Below are positions 33,178-43,859 of a DNA stretch of 64,000 nucleotides, piece by piece. The stretch covers positions 627,501-691,500 of the forward strand of contig CM067312.1 of the NCBI GenBank assembly GCA_034231615.1, written 5' to 3'. The stretch is from Meghimatium bilineatum (lineage: Eukaryota > Mollusca > Gastropoda > Stylommatophora > Philomycidae). Position 1 is the first letter of the stretch, and each line of letters begins with the position of its first letter. The position numbers and the translations under genes are program-made. The notes under the pieces were generated by a model that made no database searches, was not told the origin of the DNA, and worked only from the letters and a program-made list of their open reading frames with translations.

Positions 33178-33496
33178 TGGATAAGAGAAGCTATGGGTGT
33201 GCATTGATAAGAGAAGCTATGGTTGTGCATTGATAAGAGAAGCTATGGGTGTGCATTGATAAGAGAAGCTATGGGTGTGCTTTGATAAGAGAAGCTATGG
33301 TTGTGCATTGATAAGAGAAGCTATGGGTGTGCATTGATAAGAGAAGCTATGGGTGTGCTTTGATAAGAGAAGCTATGGGTGTGCATTGATAAGAGAAGCT
33401 ATGGGTGTGCATTGATAAGAGAAGCTATGGGTGTGCATTGATAAGAGAAGCTATGGGTGTGCATTGATAAGAGAAGCTATGGGTGTGCATTGATTG
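33178..33496. repeat. 26-bp minisatellite, about 12 copies
   Basis: Core GATAAGAGAAGCTATGGGTG followed by TGCATT. Almost perfect. Confidence 0.97.
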
Positions 33497-33539
33497 AGAA
33501 TAAAGTGAAGTAATAAGGAAACTCATTTACTCTCAGTTA

Positions 33540-34390
33540 TTATTCACGTGTCAAGTCAATGTTCACGTGTCTTTGTGAAGTCATGTTCACGTGTCTTTGT
33601 GAAGTCAATGTTCACCTGTCTTTGTGAAGTAAATGTTCACGTGTCTTTGTGAAGTCATTGTCCACGTGTGTCTGTGAAGTCAATGTTCATATACGTTTAT
33701 GCAGTCAATGTTCATACAAGCTTGTGATGTCAATGTTCATATACGCTAGTGCAGTCAATGTTCATACAAGCTTGTGATATCAATGTTCATATACGCTAGT
33801 GCAGTCAATGTTCATACAAGCTTGTGATGTATATGTTCATATACTATTGTGCAGTCAATGTTCATACAAGCTTGTGATGTCAATGTTCATAGAGGATTGT
33901 GCATTCAATGTTCATACAAGCTTGAGATGTCAATGTTCATAGAGGATTGTGTAGTCAATGTTCATACAAGCTTGTGATGTCAATGCCCATATACTATTGT
34001 GCAGTCAATGTTCATATGCGGTTATGTTGTCAGTGTGCGATTGTGAGCAGTGGCGGGTATTTTATTTCCTCAGTATGATGCAAGTCTTCGCAATGCCGCC
34101 CTTGAAATATTTTTTTAAATAATTTAAATGTTCAAAATGTATTTTGATTTTCTTTTCTTTATGATGCTGTCTAATGCAGCCACCGCTCTGCATCATATAA
34201 CGGCACGGCTCTGATTGTGAAGTATATGTTCTCATGTGTATCTGACGTCAATGCTCATAAACATTTGTGCAGTCAGTATTTATACAGAACACAGTCAAAG
34301 TTCATGCAAGCTTGTGCAGTCAATGTTCATACAAGCTTGTACAGTCAATGTTCATACAAGCTTGTACAGTCAATGTTTATACAAGTGTAA
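33540..34390. repeat. 25/50-bp minisatellite with a MITE inside
   Basis: First part: TGAAGTCAATGTTCACGTGT with CTTTG (25 bp). Then a 50-bp dimer alternating CAATGTTCATACAAGCTTGT and CAATGTTCATATACGCTAGT types. The array is split at 34048-34213 by a hAT-like MITE and continues to 34390. Confidence 0.93.
34048..34213. mobile_element. hAT-like MITE, 166 bp, 8-bp TSD
   Basis: Starts CAGTGGCGGGTAT and ends ACGGCACGGCTCTG; the end read in reverse is CAGAGCCGTGCCGT, so both termini begin CAG and match in about 7 of the first 10 bases. The flanks are ATTGTGAG (34040-34047) and ATTGTGAA (34214-34221), an 8-bp duplication with one mismatch. A subterminal inverted repeat TATGATGCA / TGCATCATA lies at 34074-34082 and 34189-34197. 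The CAG ends and 8-bp duplication are the hAT signature. No transposase is present. Confidence 0.75.
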
Positions 34391-34426
34391 CTGTGTCATT
34401 CATTCAAGATAGTTAGTTAGTTAGTC

Positions 34427-34780
34427 ATTGGATCATCGTCATTGCACTCCGGACACGTTCATAGGTGCTCAGATCTCTCCTTGAGTGTAGCCACGATTAC
34501 ACGTTGACTGACGATCCCAGTACGCAGTTGATTGACCATCATTCTTTCTTGCCCACGAAACTGCTCCGTTCTAGCGACACCACATTTCAAACCACGATCC
34601 CTTATTCTAGACATGGAACAAGAGTCATCGTCACTTATACAGTCATTTGCTCGTGCGTTTTTCCGTAGGGCGTTCAAAATGTCTGCTTGATCCATCGCTC
34701 CACCAACAGCCGTAGTAGCAGCGTGTGCGGCCAACCTATCTTCTCTCTCATTACCCCGGACTCCCGCATGTCTATTCATT
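34427..34780 (-). pseudogene. RNase H-type LINE, C-terminal fragment
   Basis: Minus strand reads RHAGVRGNEREDRLAAHAAT (RNase H end), then MDQADILNALR, RTEQFRGQERMMVNQLRTG, and a C-terminal zinc-knuckle SEHL*TCPECNDDDP with one stop. A different family from the copies at 16505 and 38721, but the same overall design. Otherwise open over 106 codons, so fairly young or constrained by chance. Confidence 0.75.
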
Positions 34781-35168
34781 CAAGTATTATTAGATAGTAA
34801 ATGTTGACACGCTTTTTTTCGAACAGGAAAAAGTTCATAAATGTTTGACAGACCAGTGAATATGTCAATGTTTCATCAGTGTCAACAAAGTCAACAATCA
34901 CAGTTTTACCAGTCAATATTTCAATGAATATAACAGTTTTAGTTTAGGAACTGTATTATCAAAGAATAAGTCAGTCATTCTGGTTGTTTTCACAGCACCC
35001 ACTCATAGCATTTACACGCCTGACACATACACTCACATAAACGAATGCTGATGCGTGCGCGCACACACAGACACATAAATTCACACGAACACACGCAAAC
35101 GTGAGTACATTCGAACATAAAGAGAGTTTGTTGTCAAAAATAGCTGCCTCATAACTCATTTATTTCTC
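34781..35168. other. Spacer with CA-rich stretch
   Basis: Contains CACACGAACACACGC and GTGCGCGCACACACAG tracts (35040-35100). No gene. Confidence 0.4.
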
Positions 35169-35172
35169 TTTA

Positions 35173-35387
35173 AGAGAAAGTACCGATTTGTAGTCCAGGC
35201 AGGATTGTTGAAGAGTTCACACACTCCACACATGGTCAGGGAGAAGACTGCTCAGAAAGTCAGTCCAGAGACAGATAATGCATGTTTTGTGCCAGCTTAT
35301 CGTAAATCAGCTGGCAAATTCATTCACAGTCAATTCTCCTCACCGGATGCACTTCCTCATGTCTGGTACAAATCTGGATACATTTAG
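35173..35387 (+). CDS. Possible terminal exon of an unknown gene
   Basis: A pyrimidine-rich acceptor (TTATTTCTCTTTAAG, ending about 35174) is followed by an open frame of about 70 codons to a TAG at 35385. The translation (for instance RKYRFVVQAGLLKSS, TPHMVREKTAQKV, ETDNACFVPAYRKSAGKFIH, HVWYKSGYI) has balanced composition and no repeat character, unlike other ORFs nearby. The aromatic, Lys-rich, short-motif style recalls axonemal or ciliary small proteins, but I cannot name a family. No upstream exon is identified. It could also be a chance frame. Confidence 0.35.
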
Positions 35388-35499
35388 AAATGAGTAAAGC
35401 AATGTCACACATGCTCAGATAATAGGATCCATAGAAAAATAAGAAGTATGAGCAATGCGCACATAATACCTGCAGATATGTCGCGTATTAGATGAAGTT

Positions 35500-35757
35500 A
35501 CTGACATACACAAAGTCCCATATCCCGTCATTAACTAGGACATACACTAAGTCACATATCCCGTCATTAACTAGGACATACAAAAAGTCCCATATCGGTC
35601 ATGTAACTAGGACATACAAAAAGACCCATATGCCGTCATTAACTAGGACATACAAAAAGTCCCATATCCCGTCATTAACTACGACATACAAAAAGTCCCA
35701 TATCCCGTCATTAACTAGGACATACAAAAAGTCCCATATCCGGTCATGTAACTAGGA
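35500..35757. repeat. 36-bp minisatellite, about 7 copies
   Basis: Core AACTAGGACATACAAAAAGT followed by CCCATATCCCGTCATT. Two copies carry GGTCATGTAACT. Confidence 0.95.
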
Positions 35758-36079
35758 GTGTCACGTTGGAAACATCAACACACAGAGCCCCCCCCCCCCT
35801 CCCATCCCCCCAGCCCTCACCACAAAGACCTCTGTTCTCAGTCATGCAAACGAATGTAGAAAAAATTATGCCTGGACCATTCCTTGATGATGTCAACTAA
35901 CAATGTACTGTACTACACATCCCTCTACCTTCGACAGTTTCTAGCAACTAGTTTTAGAAAGAATCCTTTGTATACACATGTCCACACAACTTTACACAGA
36001 TTCACTATCATCACAGTATGTTCTTGATAAAGTGACAGAATTCTTTATAATGATGCCCAACATATAGCTGATTTTCAGA
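35758..36079. other. Spacer with poly-C tract
   Basis: C-rich tract at 35788-35813 (CCCCCCCCCC and CCCATCCCCCC); otherwise unique. No gene. Confidence 0.4.
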
Positions 36080-36944
36080 CATTTAATGCACTTATTTCAC
36101 AGACATCTGATGCACTTATTTCACAGACATCTGATGCACTTATTTCACAGACATCTGATGCACTTATTTCACAGACATCTGATGCACTTATTTCACAGAC
36201 ATTTGAAGCACTTATTTCACAGACATCTGATGCACTTATTTCACAGACATTTAATGCACTTATTTCACAGACATTTGAAGCACTTATTTCACAGACATTT
36301 GAAGCACTTATTTCACAGACATTTGAAGCACTTATTTCACAGACATCTGATGCACTTATTTCACAGACATCTGATGCACTTATTTCACAGACATCTGATG
36401 CACTTATTTCACAGACATTTGAAGCACTTATTTCACAGATATCTGATGCACTTATTTCACAGACATCTGATGCACTTATTTCACAGACATTTGATGCACT
36501 TATTTCACAGACATTTGAAACACTTATTTCACAGACATTTGAAGCACTTATTTCACAGACATTTGATGCACTTATTTCACAGACATTTGATGCACTTATT
36601 TCACAGACATTTGAAGCACTTATTTCACAGACATCTGATGCACTTATTTCACAGACATCTGATGCACTTATTTCACAGACATCTGCTGCACTTATTTCAC
36701 AGACATTTGATGCATTTATTTCACAGACATTTGAAGCACTTATTTCACAGACATTTGATGCACTTATTTCACAGACATTTGAAGCACTTATTTCACAGAC
36801 ATTTGAAGCACTTATTTCACAGACATCTACTGCACTTATTTCACAGACATTTGATGCACTTACTTCACAGACATTTGAAGCACTTATTTCACAGACATTT
36901 GAAGCACTTATTTCACAGACATTTGAAGCACTTATTTCACAGAC
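36080..36944. repeat. 24-bp minisatellite, 36 copies
   Basis: Unit CACTTATTTCACAGACATCT plus GATG, with variants ATTTGAAG, ATTTGATG and ATTTAATG. The 8-codon period produces a 293-codon artefact of HLFHRHLM repeats. Variants are interleaved, suggesting gene conversion or higher-order unequal exchange. Confidence 0.98.
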
Positions 36945-37469
36945 ACGTACTCATTCAGTACAAGTAGAAGACCATTATTTGATTGATTAATCTGGAAAAT
37001 AGAACTTGTAAACCGAGTAAAAAGTTCTTGTTATACGAGGATGTTCTTCTAATCAAAATCTAGACACTGAGAAGAAATCACTGACTAAAGTAGTCATACA
37101 AGGAGATAAAGAGTGTCGAAAATGGACGGGCATCAGGGCTCTAGATACAGTGCACGAACTCGCCAAACTACACTCGAAACCACCAGACATAATTATATAC
37201 ACAGATGGCTCCGTTAACATAAACACAAATAAAAGCGGTTGAAGTTTTGTTGCCTACAGAAATGGCGAGAAGTTGGTTGAGAAATCTTAAGACTTGGGAA
37301 AAACATATTCCATTGTCACATCAAGCGTGAGGATGGAGATAGAGGGAGTTACAGCAGCACTTAATTAGTTGATAACTGATACATCAACACACTCGGTAAT
37401 AGTCACAGACTCTCAAAGCATGCTGCGCAAGATAGACAAGTTCATGCTAAGAAAATAATGTTGGGACTT

Positions 37470-37480
37470 ATTGAACAACT
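37470..37480. repeat. Target-site duplication, left copy
   Basis: ATTGAACAACT, identical to 38710-38720, flanking the inserted retroposon. Confidence 0.85.
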
Positions 37481-38709
37481 GGGGTGCAAAGGGAACGCAT
37501 TGCTCTAGGCGGACCCAGGGTTAGCAGATAACCAAGATCCCAAAAGTACCTCCACGTGGTGCACCCTGGAAACAGAAATACAGCAGCTCGAGCTGATTCT
37601 GGCCAAATCTTTTGGGGATCGTGTCCGAAAATGTGGAGGTAGCAGATGGAAAGAGATTTGCCTGCACAAGAGACAGACAATATCTCCGACACCACCAGCA
37701 TCACCACATATAGCGACACTGTCGACATACAGTGAAGCTAGTCAGTCCAATCCGAACATTGGAGGGGCGGCCAATGTAAATGCACGTAAAGGTAGATGCA
37801 TGGCGAAAGACATAGATTTCATACCGAGTACAATGAAACAATGAAAGGGCAGAACAGCGCTAGAGGGCAGCGCGAACTGCAAATAGAAAGTGAAAAATCC
37901 CTAGGAAAGGGGAACTACAAGCTCCGTCAGCTCGAGACGAGCTTCTAGTTACCTGTGTTCCTTACAGGCAGAGATCCAGACCCATTCATTGGCGTTTGGT
38001 AAAGCAAGAAGACCTAATCCAACTCAAATGTCGAGCCTTCCTAAACCGGAAATATGCTCGCGAAGAGAAAGGGTTCCGTACTCGATGCGCTCAGGCACAA
38101 AAGGGACAACGATTTAGCCCTGGCCCAACTCTACTGTCAGGTTTTTACTACACCGGAAATACACTTGAAGAGAGAAAGGGTTCAGTACCTGATGGGGTTT
38201 CAGGCGCTATTGGGACAAGGACGCTCAGCTCGAGAAAGCCTTGCTCTCAAACGCGTGGTGTGAGACTCGAACTTGGACAAGGGGTACACGATGTCGGTGA
38301 ATGACACCTCGGCTAAGAGGGCGAAAGAGCCAGGGTCCAACTCCTCTGTTGAGTTCTTCCCCTTAAGGAACCAGGCTCATGGATGAGAAACGGTTCAGTA
38401 CCCAATGGGCACAGGCACAGCACGTCCAATTACACGAGGCAAGTTCATAGACAGTGGAACACCTCGTTCGAGTCAGACGAGAGCAAAAAAGTCGTCTGGG
38501 CGTAGAGTCTCCACTACGCGTGCCTGGAGACAGATGTAGAGGCTGTCACAGGCTAAGGGTAGCCCACCCGAATTGTCAAGGCATGCCGAAATCGAATGTG
38601 CTAGGCCTACAAGGCGCATAACGGTGGCACAACGTAATCACGCTCCCGGCGGAAATCGCACGGATATCCGTGATGGTTACAATGGAGCGAACGAAAAACA
38701 AACAAACAA
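37481..38709 (+). mobile_element. 1.23-kb retroposon nested in a LINE
   Basis: Starts GGGGTGCAAAGGGAACG and ends GAACGAAAAACAAACAAACA (A-rich tail), flanked by perfect 11-bp ATTGAACAACT repeats, so it arrived by target-primed reverse transcription. GC content is clearly above the window average. It has two to three diverged internal copies of a roughly 105-bp segment (with GAGAAAGGGTTCCGTACTC at 38077 and GAGAAAGGGTTCAGTACCT at 38171). The longest frame (37996-38304) matches nothing I know. It could be a non-autonomous SINE-like element or a truncated LINE. Confidence 0.8.
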
Positions 38710-38720
38710 ATTGAACAACT
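38710..38720. repeat. Target-site duplication, right copy
   Basis: ATTGAACAACT, second copy after the A-rich tail of the retroposon. Confidence 0.85.
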
Positions 38721-39159
38721 CAGTTGTCCAGAGCATTACATGGATATACTGCCCTGGTCATGCTGGGGTCAGAGGAAACGAGAGAGCCGACTTATTGGCA
38801 GGCAATGCGGCGATAGACGGCACAGTGCTGAGAAGAGATAAAGCAGACTTAATGAAGGCAGTAATAAATTCATTTCAAGATGCAGATGATGTCAATGAGG
38901 TTGAGAACGTACACATACAGAGAATATTAGAGATGGTAGTATTCAGAGGTGAGGGAAGGAAAATAATTTTTTTTTTGAAAGTCCCAACGATAACACAATC
39001 AACACCTGACCGGGACTCTGAGTCTATATACACTGGGATGGCTGCTGGAGCGGAGGGCAGAGCACTTATGGGAATGTCCCGCGTGTTGTGAAGCCAGTTT
39101 CTAATCAAGAATCACGCATTTTCTTAATATAAATTGAAACACTAGAGCACAATTGTACG

Positions 39160-39485
39160 TTTTCACGTATTCATTATGTTAGCTGTATGTTTCCACGTAT
39201 TCATTATGTTAGCTGTACGTTTCCACGTATTCATTATGTTAGCTGTATGTTTCCACGTATTCATTATGTTAGCTGTACGTTTCCACGTATTCATTATGTT
39301 AGCTGTACGTTTCCACGTATTCATTATGTTAGCTGTATGTTTCCACGTATTCATTATGTTAGCTGTACGTTTCTACGTATTCATTATGTTAGCTGTATGT
39401 TTTCACGTAGGCATTATTTTAGTTGTATGTTTCCGCGTAGACTTTATGTTAGTTGTATGTTTCCAAGTAGGCATTATGTGAGTTG
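39160..39485. repeat. 30-bp minisatellite, about 11 copies
   Basis: Core TATTCATTATGTTAGCTGTA followed by YGTTTCCACG. The last three copies are diverged (GCGTAGACTTTATGTTAGTT). Confidence 0.96.
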
Positions 39486-39834
39486 TATATTTCTATCTAC
39501 ATGGTTGGTGTCTGCAAAAATTGCCTTGCTCTCAAGTCAGATCATAAACCATCTCAACAAACAAGAGACGATGGTTGAAAGTGGAGCTCTTTCCGACAAA
39601 TGGTCGTGTGATGTTGGCTTATGGTACTTCAATCGGCGCGTGCACTCGCTGAGCTTGTCCAGAATTATGAATAAATTATGATTGTTGTTGAGGAATGAGT
39701 TGTAAATCACCTGCTAGTATGTGGGAGCGTGAGATGGCACATCGTATTGTCGGTTCTTGGATATTGTTGTCGATGTATACTTCGATTTTTCATTTCCTGG
39801 AGTCCGACCGAGAAGAAGTTGTGTTTGTCAGCAA
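39486..39834. other. Unique spacer
   Basis: Open in one plus frame for about 60 codons after the array (to 39681), without splice signals or domain. AATAAA occurs at 39670-39675. Nothing firm. Confidence 0.35.
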
Positions 39835-39962
39835 ATATGGCTACATCTGTTCATGTGTCAACATCAAATATGGCTACATCTGTTCATGTGTCAACGTCAA
39901 ATATGGCTACATCTGTTCATGTGTCAACGTCAAATATGGCTACATCTGTTCATCTGTTAAAT
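39835..39962. repeat. 33-bp minisatellite, about 3.9 copies
   Basis: Core AAATATGGCTACATCTGTTC followed by ATGTGTCAACRTC. Confidence 0.95.
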
Positions 39963-40186
39963 ATCAAATACAAAGTACATATCAATTGCTTTGTTTAACA
40001 CTGATGTGTGTGTTTATGTGTGTGTTGGTCCCTTGTACGTGCTCATATGTGTGTGTGTTTGTGTGTGCTACAGCACACTGATGTGTGTGAATGTCTGTAT
40101 GTAAGCACATAGAAAACTTATGTTTGACGATCCTTTAGTTTCAATAATACAGAAATACGGATTATATAACCGCTTCAATCAGACAC

Positions 40187-40830
40187 GATAGACTATAACT
40201 AAAACTAGTGGGTAATGATGTGCACACAAGAAAACATACACATTATAATACGCAAATCAAAGTCAACGTTTCAACCAAAAGGTCTTTATCAAGATACACA
40301 CAAAACATCAAAAGACGACGAATGGAAACATTATCACAACAAATAAACGTATCCAACGGAAATATGGAAATGAGATGCCGGAAGGTCAGGAAGTACATAA
40401 AAAATGTAAATATATTTGGAAATGAAACGAACAAAATGATGAGTAAATGACGGACCATAAAGAATAAAGACAGAGACCACACCAAACCAGTACTAGAAAT
40501 AAGAGTGGTCGGAATTGAGTCTAAAAGGCTTGAGTGTACCCAATTCAAAAATGAGACGATTTTCAAGAGCGTACCTAGATCTGTCATCGGTGGTGCAGGA
40601 TCTGATGGCGGTGACCTGAATATCAAAATCACCATGATGACCCTCGCCGTTGAAGTGTGTGGCCACAGTAGTGGATGTTCTGTGATTGATTGCATGAAGA
40701 TGGATACCAAGGGGATCGCTCAATGTTAAGCCGGTTTCCCTGATGTACTGTTTGCTGCAGCGTTTACATATGATCACGTAAATGACATTACGGGTGTAAT
40801 GTCAGCGGTGATTGAAGCGATTATATAAAC
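40187..40830 (-). pseudogene. Penelope-like element with GIY-YIG endonuclease end
   Basis: Minus-strand reading gives RNVIYVIICKRCSKQYIRET (40792-40733), the GIY-YIG signature with its YIG Gly replaced by Arg. GIHLHAINHRTSTTVATHFN (with conserved H), then ENRLIFELGTL with the conserved Glu, and a C-terminal FRLNSDHSYF follow. Penelope-like elements carry such an endonuclease C-terminal to the reverse transcriptase. The RT itself is not found upstream (40831-41270), so this is a 5'-truncated copy. The noncoding 3' part (40187-40490) contains the CTTGATAAAG...GAAACGTT motif and matches the fragments at 6935 and 10504. Confidence 0.85.
40262..40297 (-). other. CTTGATAAAG...GAAACGTT motif in Penelope-like 3' part
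   Basis: Minus strand CTTGATAAAGACCTTTTGGT followed by TGAAACGTTG. GACC and GGTT can pair around a TTTT loop, as stem II of a hammerhead would, between a GAT-A core and GAAAC. The catalytic G is replaced by A. Confidence 0.35.
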
Positions 40831-41269
40831 CTTTGTTTTATGTAAGTACAATGGTTGAAATATTGACGATCAGGCCCATGAAGTCCTTACTGGTATCTAG
40901 ACGAGCGTACAATTAACTTGATCAACGCCTCGAGACTTACATAGACCGTTGGAAGTTCCAGGTGTATAGAGGTGTATGCCTTTCTTTCTTGTCGCTTTAT
41001 ACCCCTTTAGGCCTTGCAACGTCAGGGATAGAAGAGTTCTCTGTAGATGACTTTGTGTGTGTGCTTCATATATGTTTATTTTCGTTGATTCTTTTATTGC
41101 TGTAATCCATCGTTTTCAAGTTTCCCACTGGCTTTGTATTCATCATGTCTGTATATTAATGCTTTTTGAGGGGCACTTTCTGATTGTAGTCTGGAAGCCG
41201 ATGTGTTTGATGGTAAAGCTTTGGTGAACGGCATCGAAATAAGAAGAGACATGATTTGAATTGATTATA
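40831..41269. other. Spacer upstream of the Penelope-like relic
   Basis: No RT motifs found on the minus strand; no gene. Confidence 0.35.
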
Positions 41270-42400
41270 GGAGTCATGGATACTTTACGAGAAGACGAGC
41301 AGAAAGTCGAACGTGACAATGTACATTTGCCAAGAATCGTAGAAATAGGAATGACTCGTTTTATATAGTGCAGTTTTGGTGTTGATGTTCACATATTTAT
41401 TTTTGAATATAGGAGACACCTGCACCAAGATATGGTATGCTATGTTGTATCTATATCGGATTTCTTTGGTGTTTTTCCCATTCGAAAATATGATGCTTGC
41501 AAGATAAGTCAATTCTTTTACGTGTTCAAGTTGTTGATCATCGATTAGAATAGAGGTGTTTCTTTCTGTTTTTGCGATTGACATTACCACCGTTTGTTAT
41601 GTGTATATCTTCATTTTAAAGTTATGTTGTGTGAAGACTATCAATAGGTTTTTTTGGTTAAATTTTTAAATTTGTGTTTATTTGTTTTGATTGCTATTAT
41701 TTTTTGATCGTCTGTAAAAATGTGTTCGCGCAGGTAGTTTTTTTAAATAGATTTTCTTCATTAGTCTTGCCAATTTGACATATACAATGGATATATATGA
41801 TGAACAACAAGGGGGATAGAACACATCCATGTCGTACATATGGAATATATCCCATAGTTCTAGACTTGTTCTAACTGTTACATTGAATGCCTGTGTAAAT
41901 ACTTCTACTAACGTTCATTAGATGTTTTGGAACCCAATATTTTGATAGCATTTTCCGAAATTGTGGTCTGCCTACTCTGTCGAAAGCTTTTTCTTGGTTG
42001 ACAAACGCCATATACAATTCTTTGTTGCTTTCAGTTGTTGTTTTTTTCTGTCAGTTGTCTGAGGTTAAAAATTACATCTGTACAGATTTTATTCTTACGG
42101 AATCCTATTTGAGTGTTGCTAAAACTGTGTTTCTATGAATGCTTCTTTATTATTTCTTAGCCTTTCCATGCAATCTCCCTGCACTTTCCCTTCCAGATGG
42201 TTATTATTACAGCGCTTGTTCCAGTATTCTGTATTGATTTAGCTGACCTGTACTGGACATAATCTCCTTGTGATTTGCTTACAGCCTAATTCTGGAATTT
42301 TTCGTTCTTATCTCTTATGATAACTTTTACTTCCTCGTTCCACGACAGTGTTACTTTGGATTTAATATTCTTCATATTTCTTCCAACTAGACGTTTCCTC
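41270..42400 (-). pseudogene. LINE reverse transcriptase, near complete but dead
   Basis: Minus-strand order: KVTLSWNEEVKVII (linker, about 42360), a Lys-rich stretch, MAFVNQEKAFDRVGR (about 42010-41965, RT motif AFDRV), HGCVLSPLLFIIYI (about 41840-41795), then ERNTSILIDDQQLEHVKELT, YLASIIFSNGKNTKEIRYR and ALYKT (41575-41380). The YADD segment falls in a decayed stretch near 41700. Stops and frame changes throughout. Confidence 0.75.
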
Positions 42401-42418
42401 CGCTATTCCTATGTATAG

Positions 42419-42420
<2 letters not shown>

Positions 42421-42475
<55 letters not shown>
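42421..42475. repeat. (TA)n microsatellite
   Basis: About 27 TA dinucleotides without interruption. Confidence 0.98.
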
Positions 42476-42480
<5 letters not shown>

Positions 42481-42882
42481 TATAAATATGTGTGTGTGTA
42501 TATTGGTAAATATAGGTGTGCATACAAATAAGTAATGATGATGTTTCAGAAATTACATTTCAGTATTAAATTTTTAATCTGCTTCAGATGACAAGGGCAC
42601 TAAACCGTTACATACTTTCGTTGCATGTGTTCAAGATGAATCGTGTCCCTTAGTTGCCCCCTTTCATTTCCATGTAAACAATAATCTCGAAGATCGCGGT
42701 GTTACCTAACCACAATGAACATTATTTTGTACTGTTCATAGTGGCCTGATGTAATCAAAATATATGTTTTTCCATATATAGATAGAATATTTATTATCTG
42801 AAAGTTTTCCCTCTTTATATATAATATTCCTTATCGGAAAAAGATTAGAAGAGAAAGTCACATCTGTGTCCAGTATAAATAC
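42476..42882. other. Unique spacer
   Basis: Nothing recognised. Confidence 0.35.
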
Positions 42883-42985
42883 ACACACGCATACATACAC
42901 ACACGCATACATACACACACGCATACATACACACACGCATACATACACACACGCATACATACACACACGCATACATACACACACC
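42883..42985. repeat. 16-bp microsatellite-like array
   Basis: Unit ACACACACGCATACAT, six near-perfect copies. Confidence 0.96.
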
Positions 42986-43544
42986 CGCTAACTTACTATC
43001 CTCGCTATTTAGCTCATTACTTCTCGTTATTTCTACATCAACAACAGTTTTCCATATTATTTATACATCTGTAACAATTTTCATTAAGTCGCATATAACG
43101 TGCATACCACTCTCACAGTTTTTAAGTTATCTTGCGATGACAATTGTTTTGCTGTTTGTGACGCCCCTTTGCAGGTTCATTTATATTATCAAAATGGCTG
43201 CAAAAAGAACTAGCCTTTTCACTGATAAGAAGCTTCCTTACCGTACAATACAACCTAGAGGGTCGGGGAAGGGAATCACAGTGTGCAGCGCGCAGATCGA
43301 TTAATCCGGTAGCACTCTGGTCACTTCTTGTAATGTCCACTATCATTTCTTCTCCTCAGATATTCATTCATGACATTAAATCGTGGCATAATATAATCTC
43401 CGCTAAAATTATCCATTCTTTATCTGGCGACAGGGTCTGCTAATGACGTATTGTCATTGATGGCATGAAAACTGTGCACACTTAACAAACTTGGAATGAA
43501 GCCATGTATATATGACATATAACATATAACATATATAACATATA
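42986..43544. other. Unique spacer
   Basis: A moderately GC-rich patch at 43190-43330 (GGGTCGGGGAAGGGAATC, CAGCGCGCAGATCGATTAAT). No convincing exon: the frames on either strand lack domain signatures. Confidence 0.35.
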
Positions 43545-43790
43545 ACAGATAGTCAGGTGTAACTCAACAAACTAAGAGTCACACATCATCAGATTGTTAG
43601 GGGTAACTCAACAAACTAAGAGTTACACATCATCATATTGTCAGCTGTAACTCAACAAAGGGCCACTCAATATCAGATTGTCAGCTGTAACTCAACAAAG
43701 GGCCACTCAATATCATATTGTCAGCTGTAACTCAACAAAGGGACACTCAGTATCAGATTGTCAGGGATAATTTAACAAACTAAGAGCCAC
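43545..43790. repeat. About 57-60 bp repeat, 4 copies
   Basis: Units with GTAACTCAACAAAGGGCCAC or AACTCAACAAACTAAGAGT, then CAGATTGTCAG. Starts CAGATAGTCAGGTGTAACTC at 43545. Confidence 0.88.
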
Positions 43791-43859
43791 ATATCGTGTA
43801 TCTTTTGCTGTCGTTGTCCATGTTTGGTTTAGGTAACACAGCGTTGGTGTAATAATTGT

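Larger units (their letters stand above)
37100..39117 (+). pseudogene. RNase H-encoding LINE 3' part, split by an insertion
   Basis: The first half (37100-37480) reads IIIYTDGSVN (37190-37219, first catalytic Asp), MEIEGVTAAL (catalytic Glu) and VIVTDSQSML (catalytic Asp), with stops. The second half resumes at 38721 with SVVQSITWIYCPGHAGVRGN, ERADLLAGNAAIDGTVLRRD and ADLMKAVINSF. It ends with GTGAAGCCAGTTTCTAATCA and AAGAATC repeats (39088-39117). The two halves are separated by the retroposon at 37481-38709, with an 11-bp target duplication. The order YTDGS, E, TDS, GHAGVRGNERAD is the RNase H domain found in I-type and related LINEs. Confidence 0.85.

Noticed and set aside
36086-36967. 293-codon ORF of HLFHRHLM repeats
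   Set aside because: Pure consequence of a 24-bp tandem unit; no splice sites, no flanking coding sequence, several equivalent open frames.
37996-38304. 102-codon ORF in the nested retroposon
   Set aside because: No recognisable domain; overlaps internal repeats of the element, and the other frame is open for most of the same length.
42421-42475. Origin or telomere-like signal in the (TA)n tract
   Set aside because: Simple microsatellite; nothing else supports such a role.
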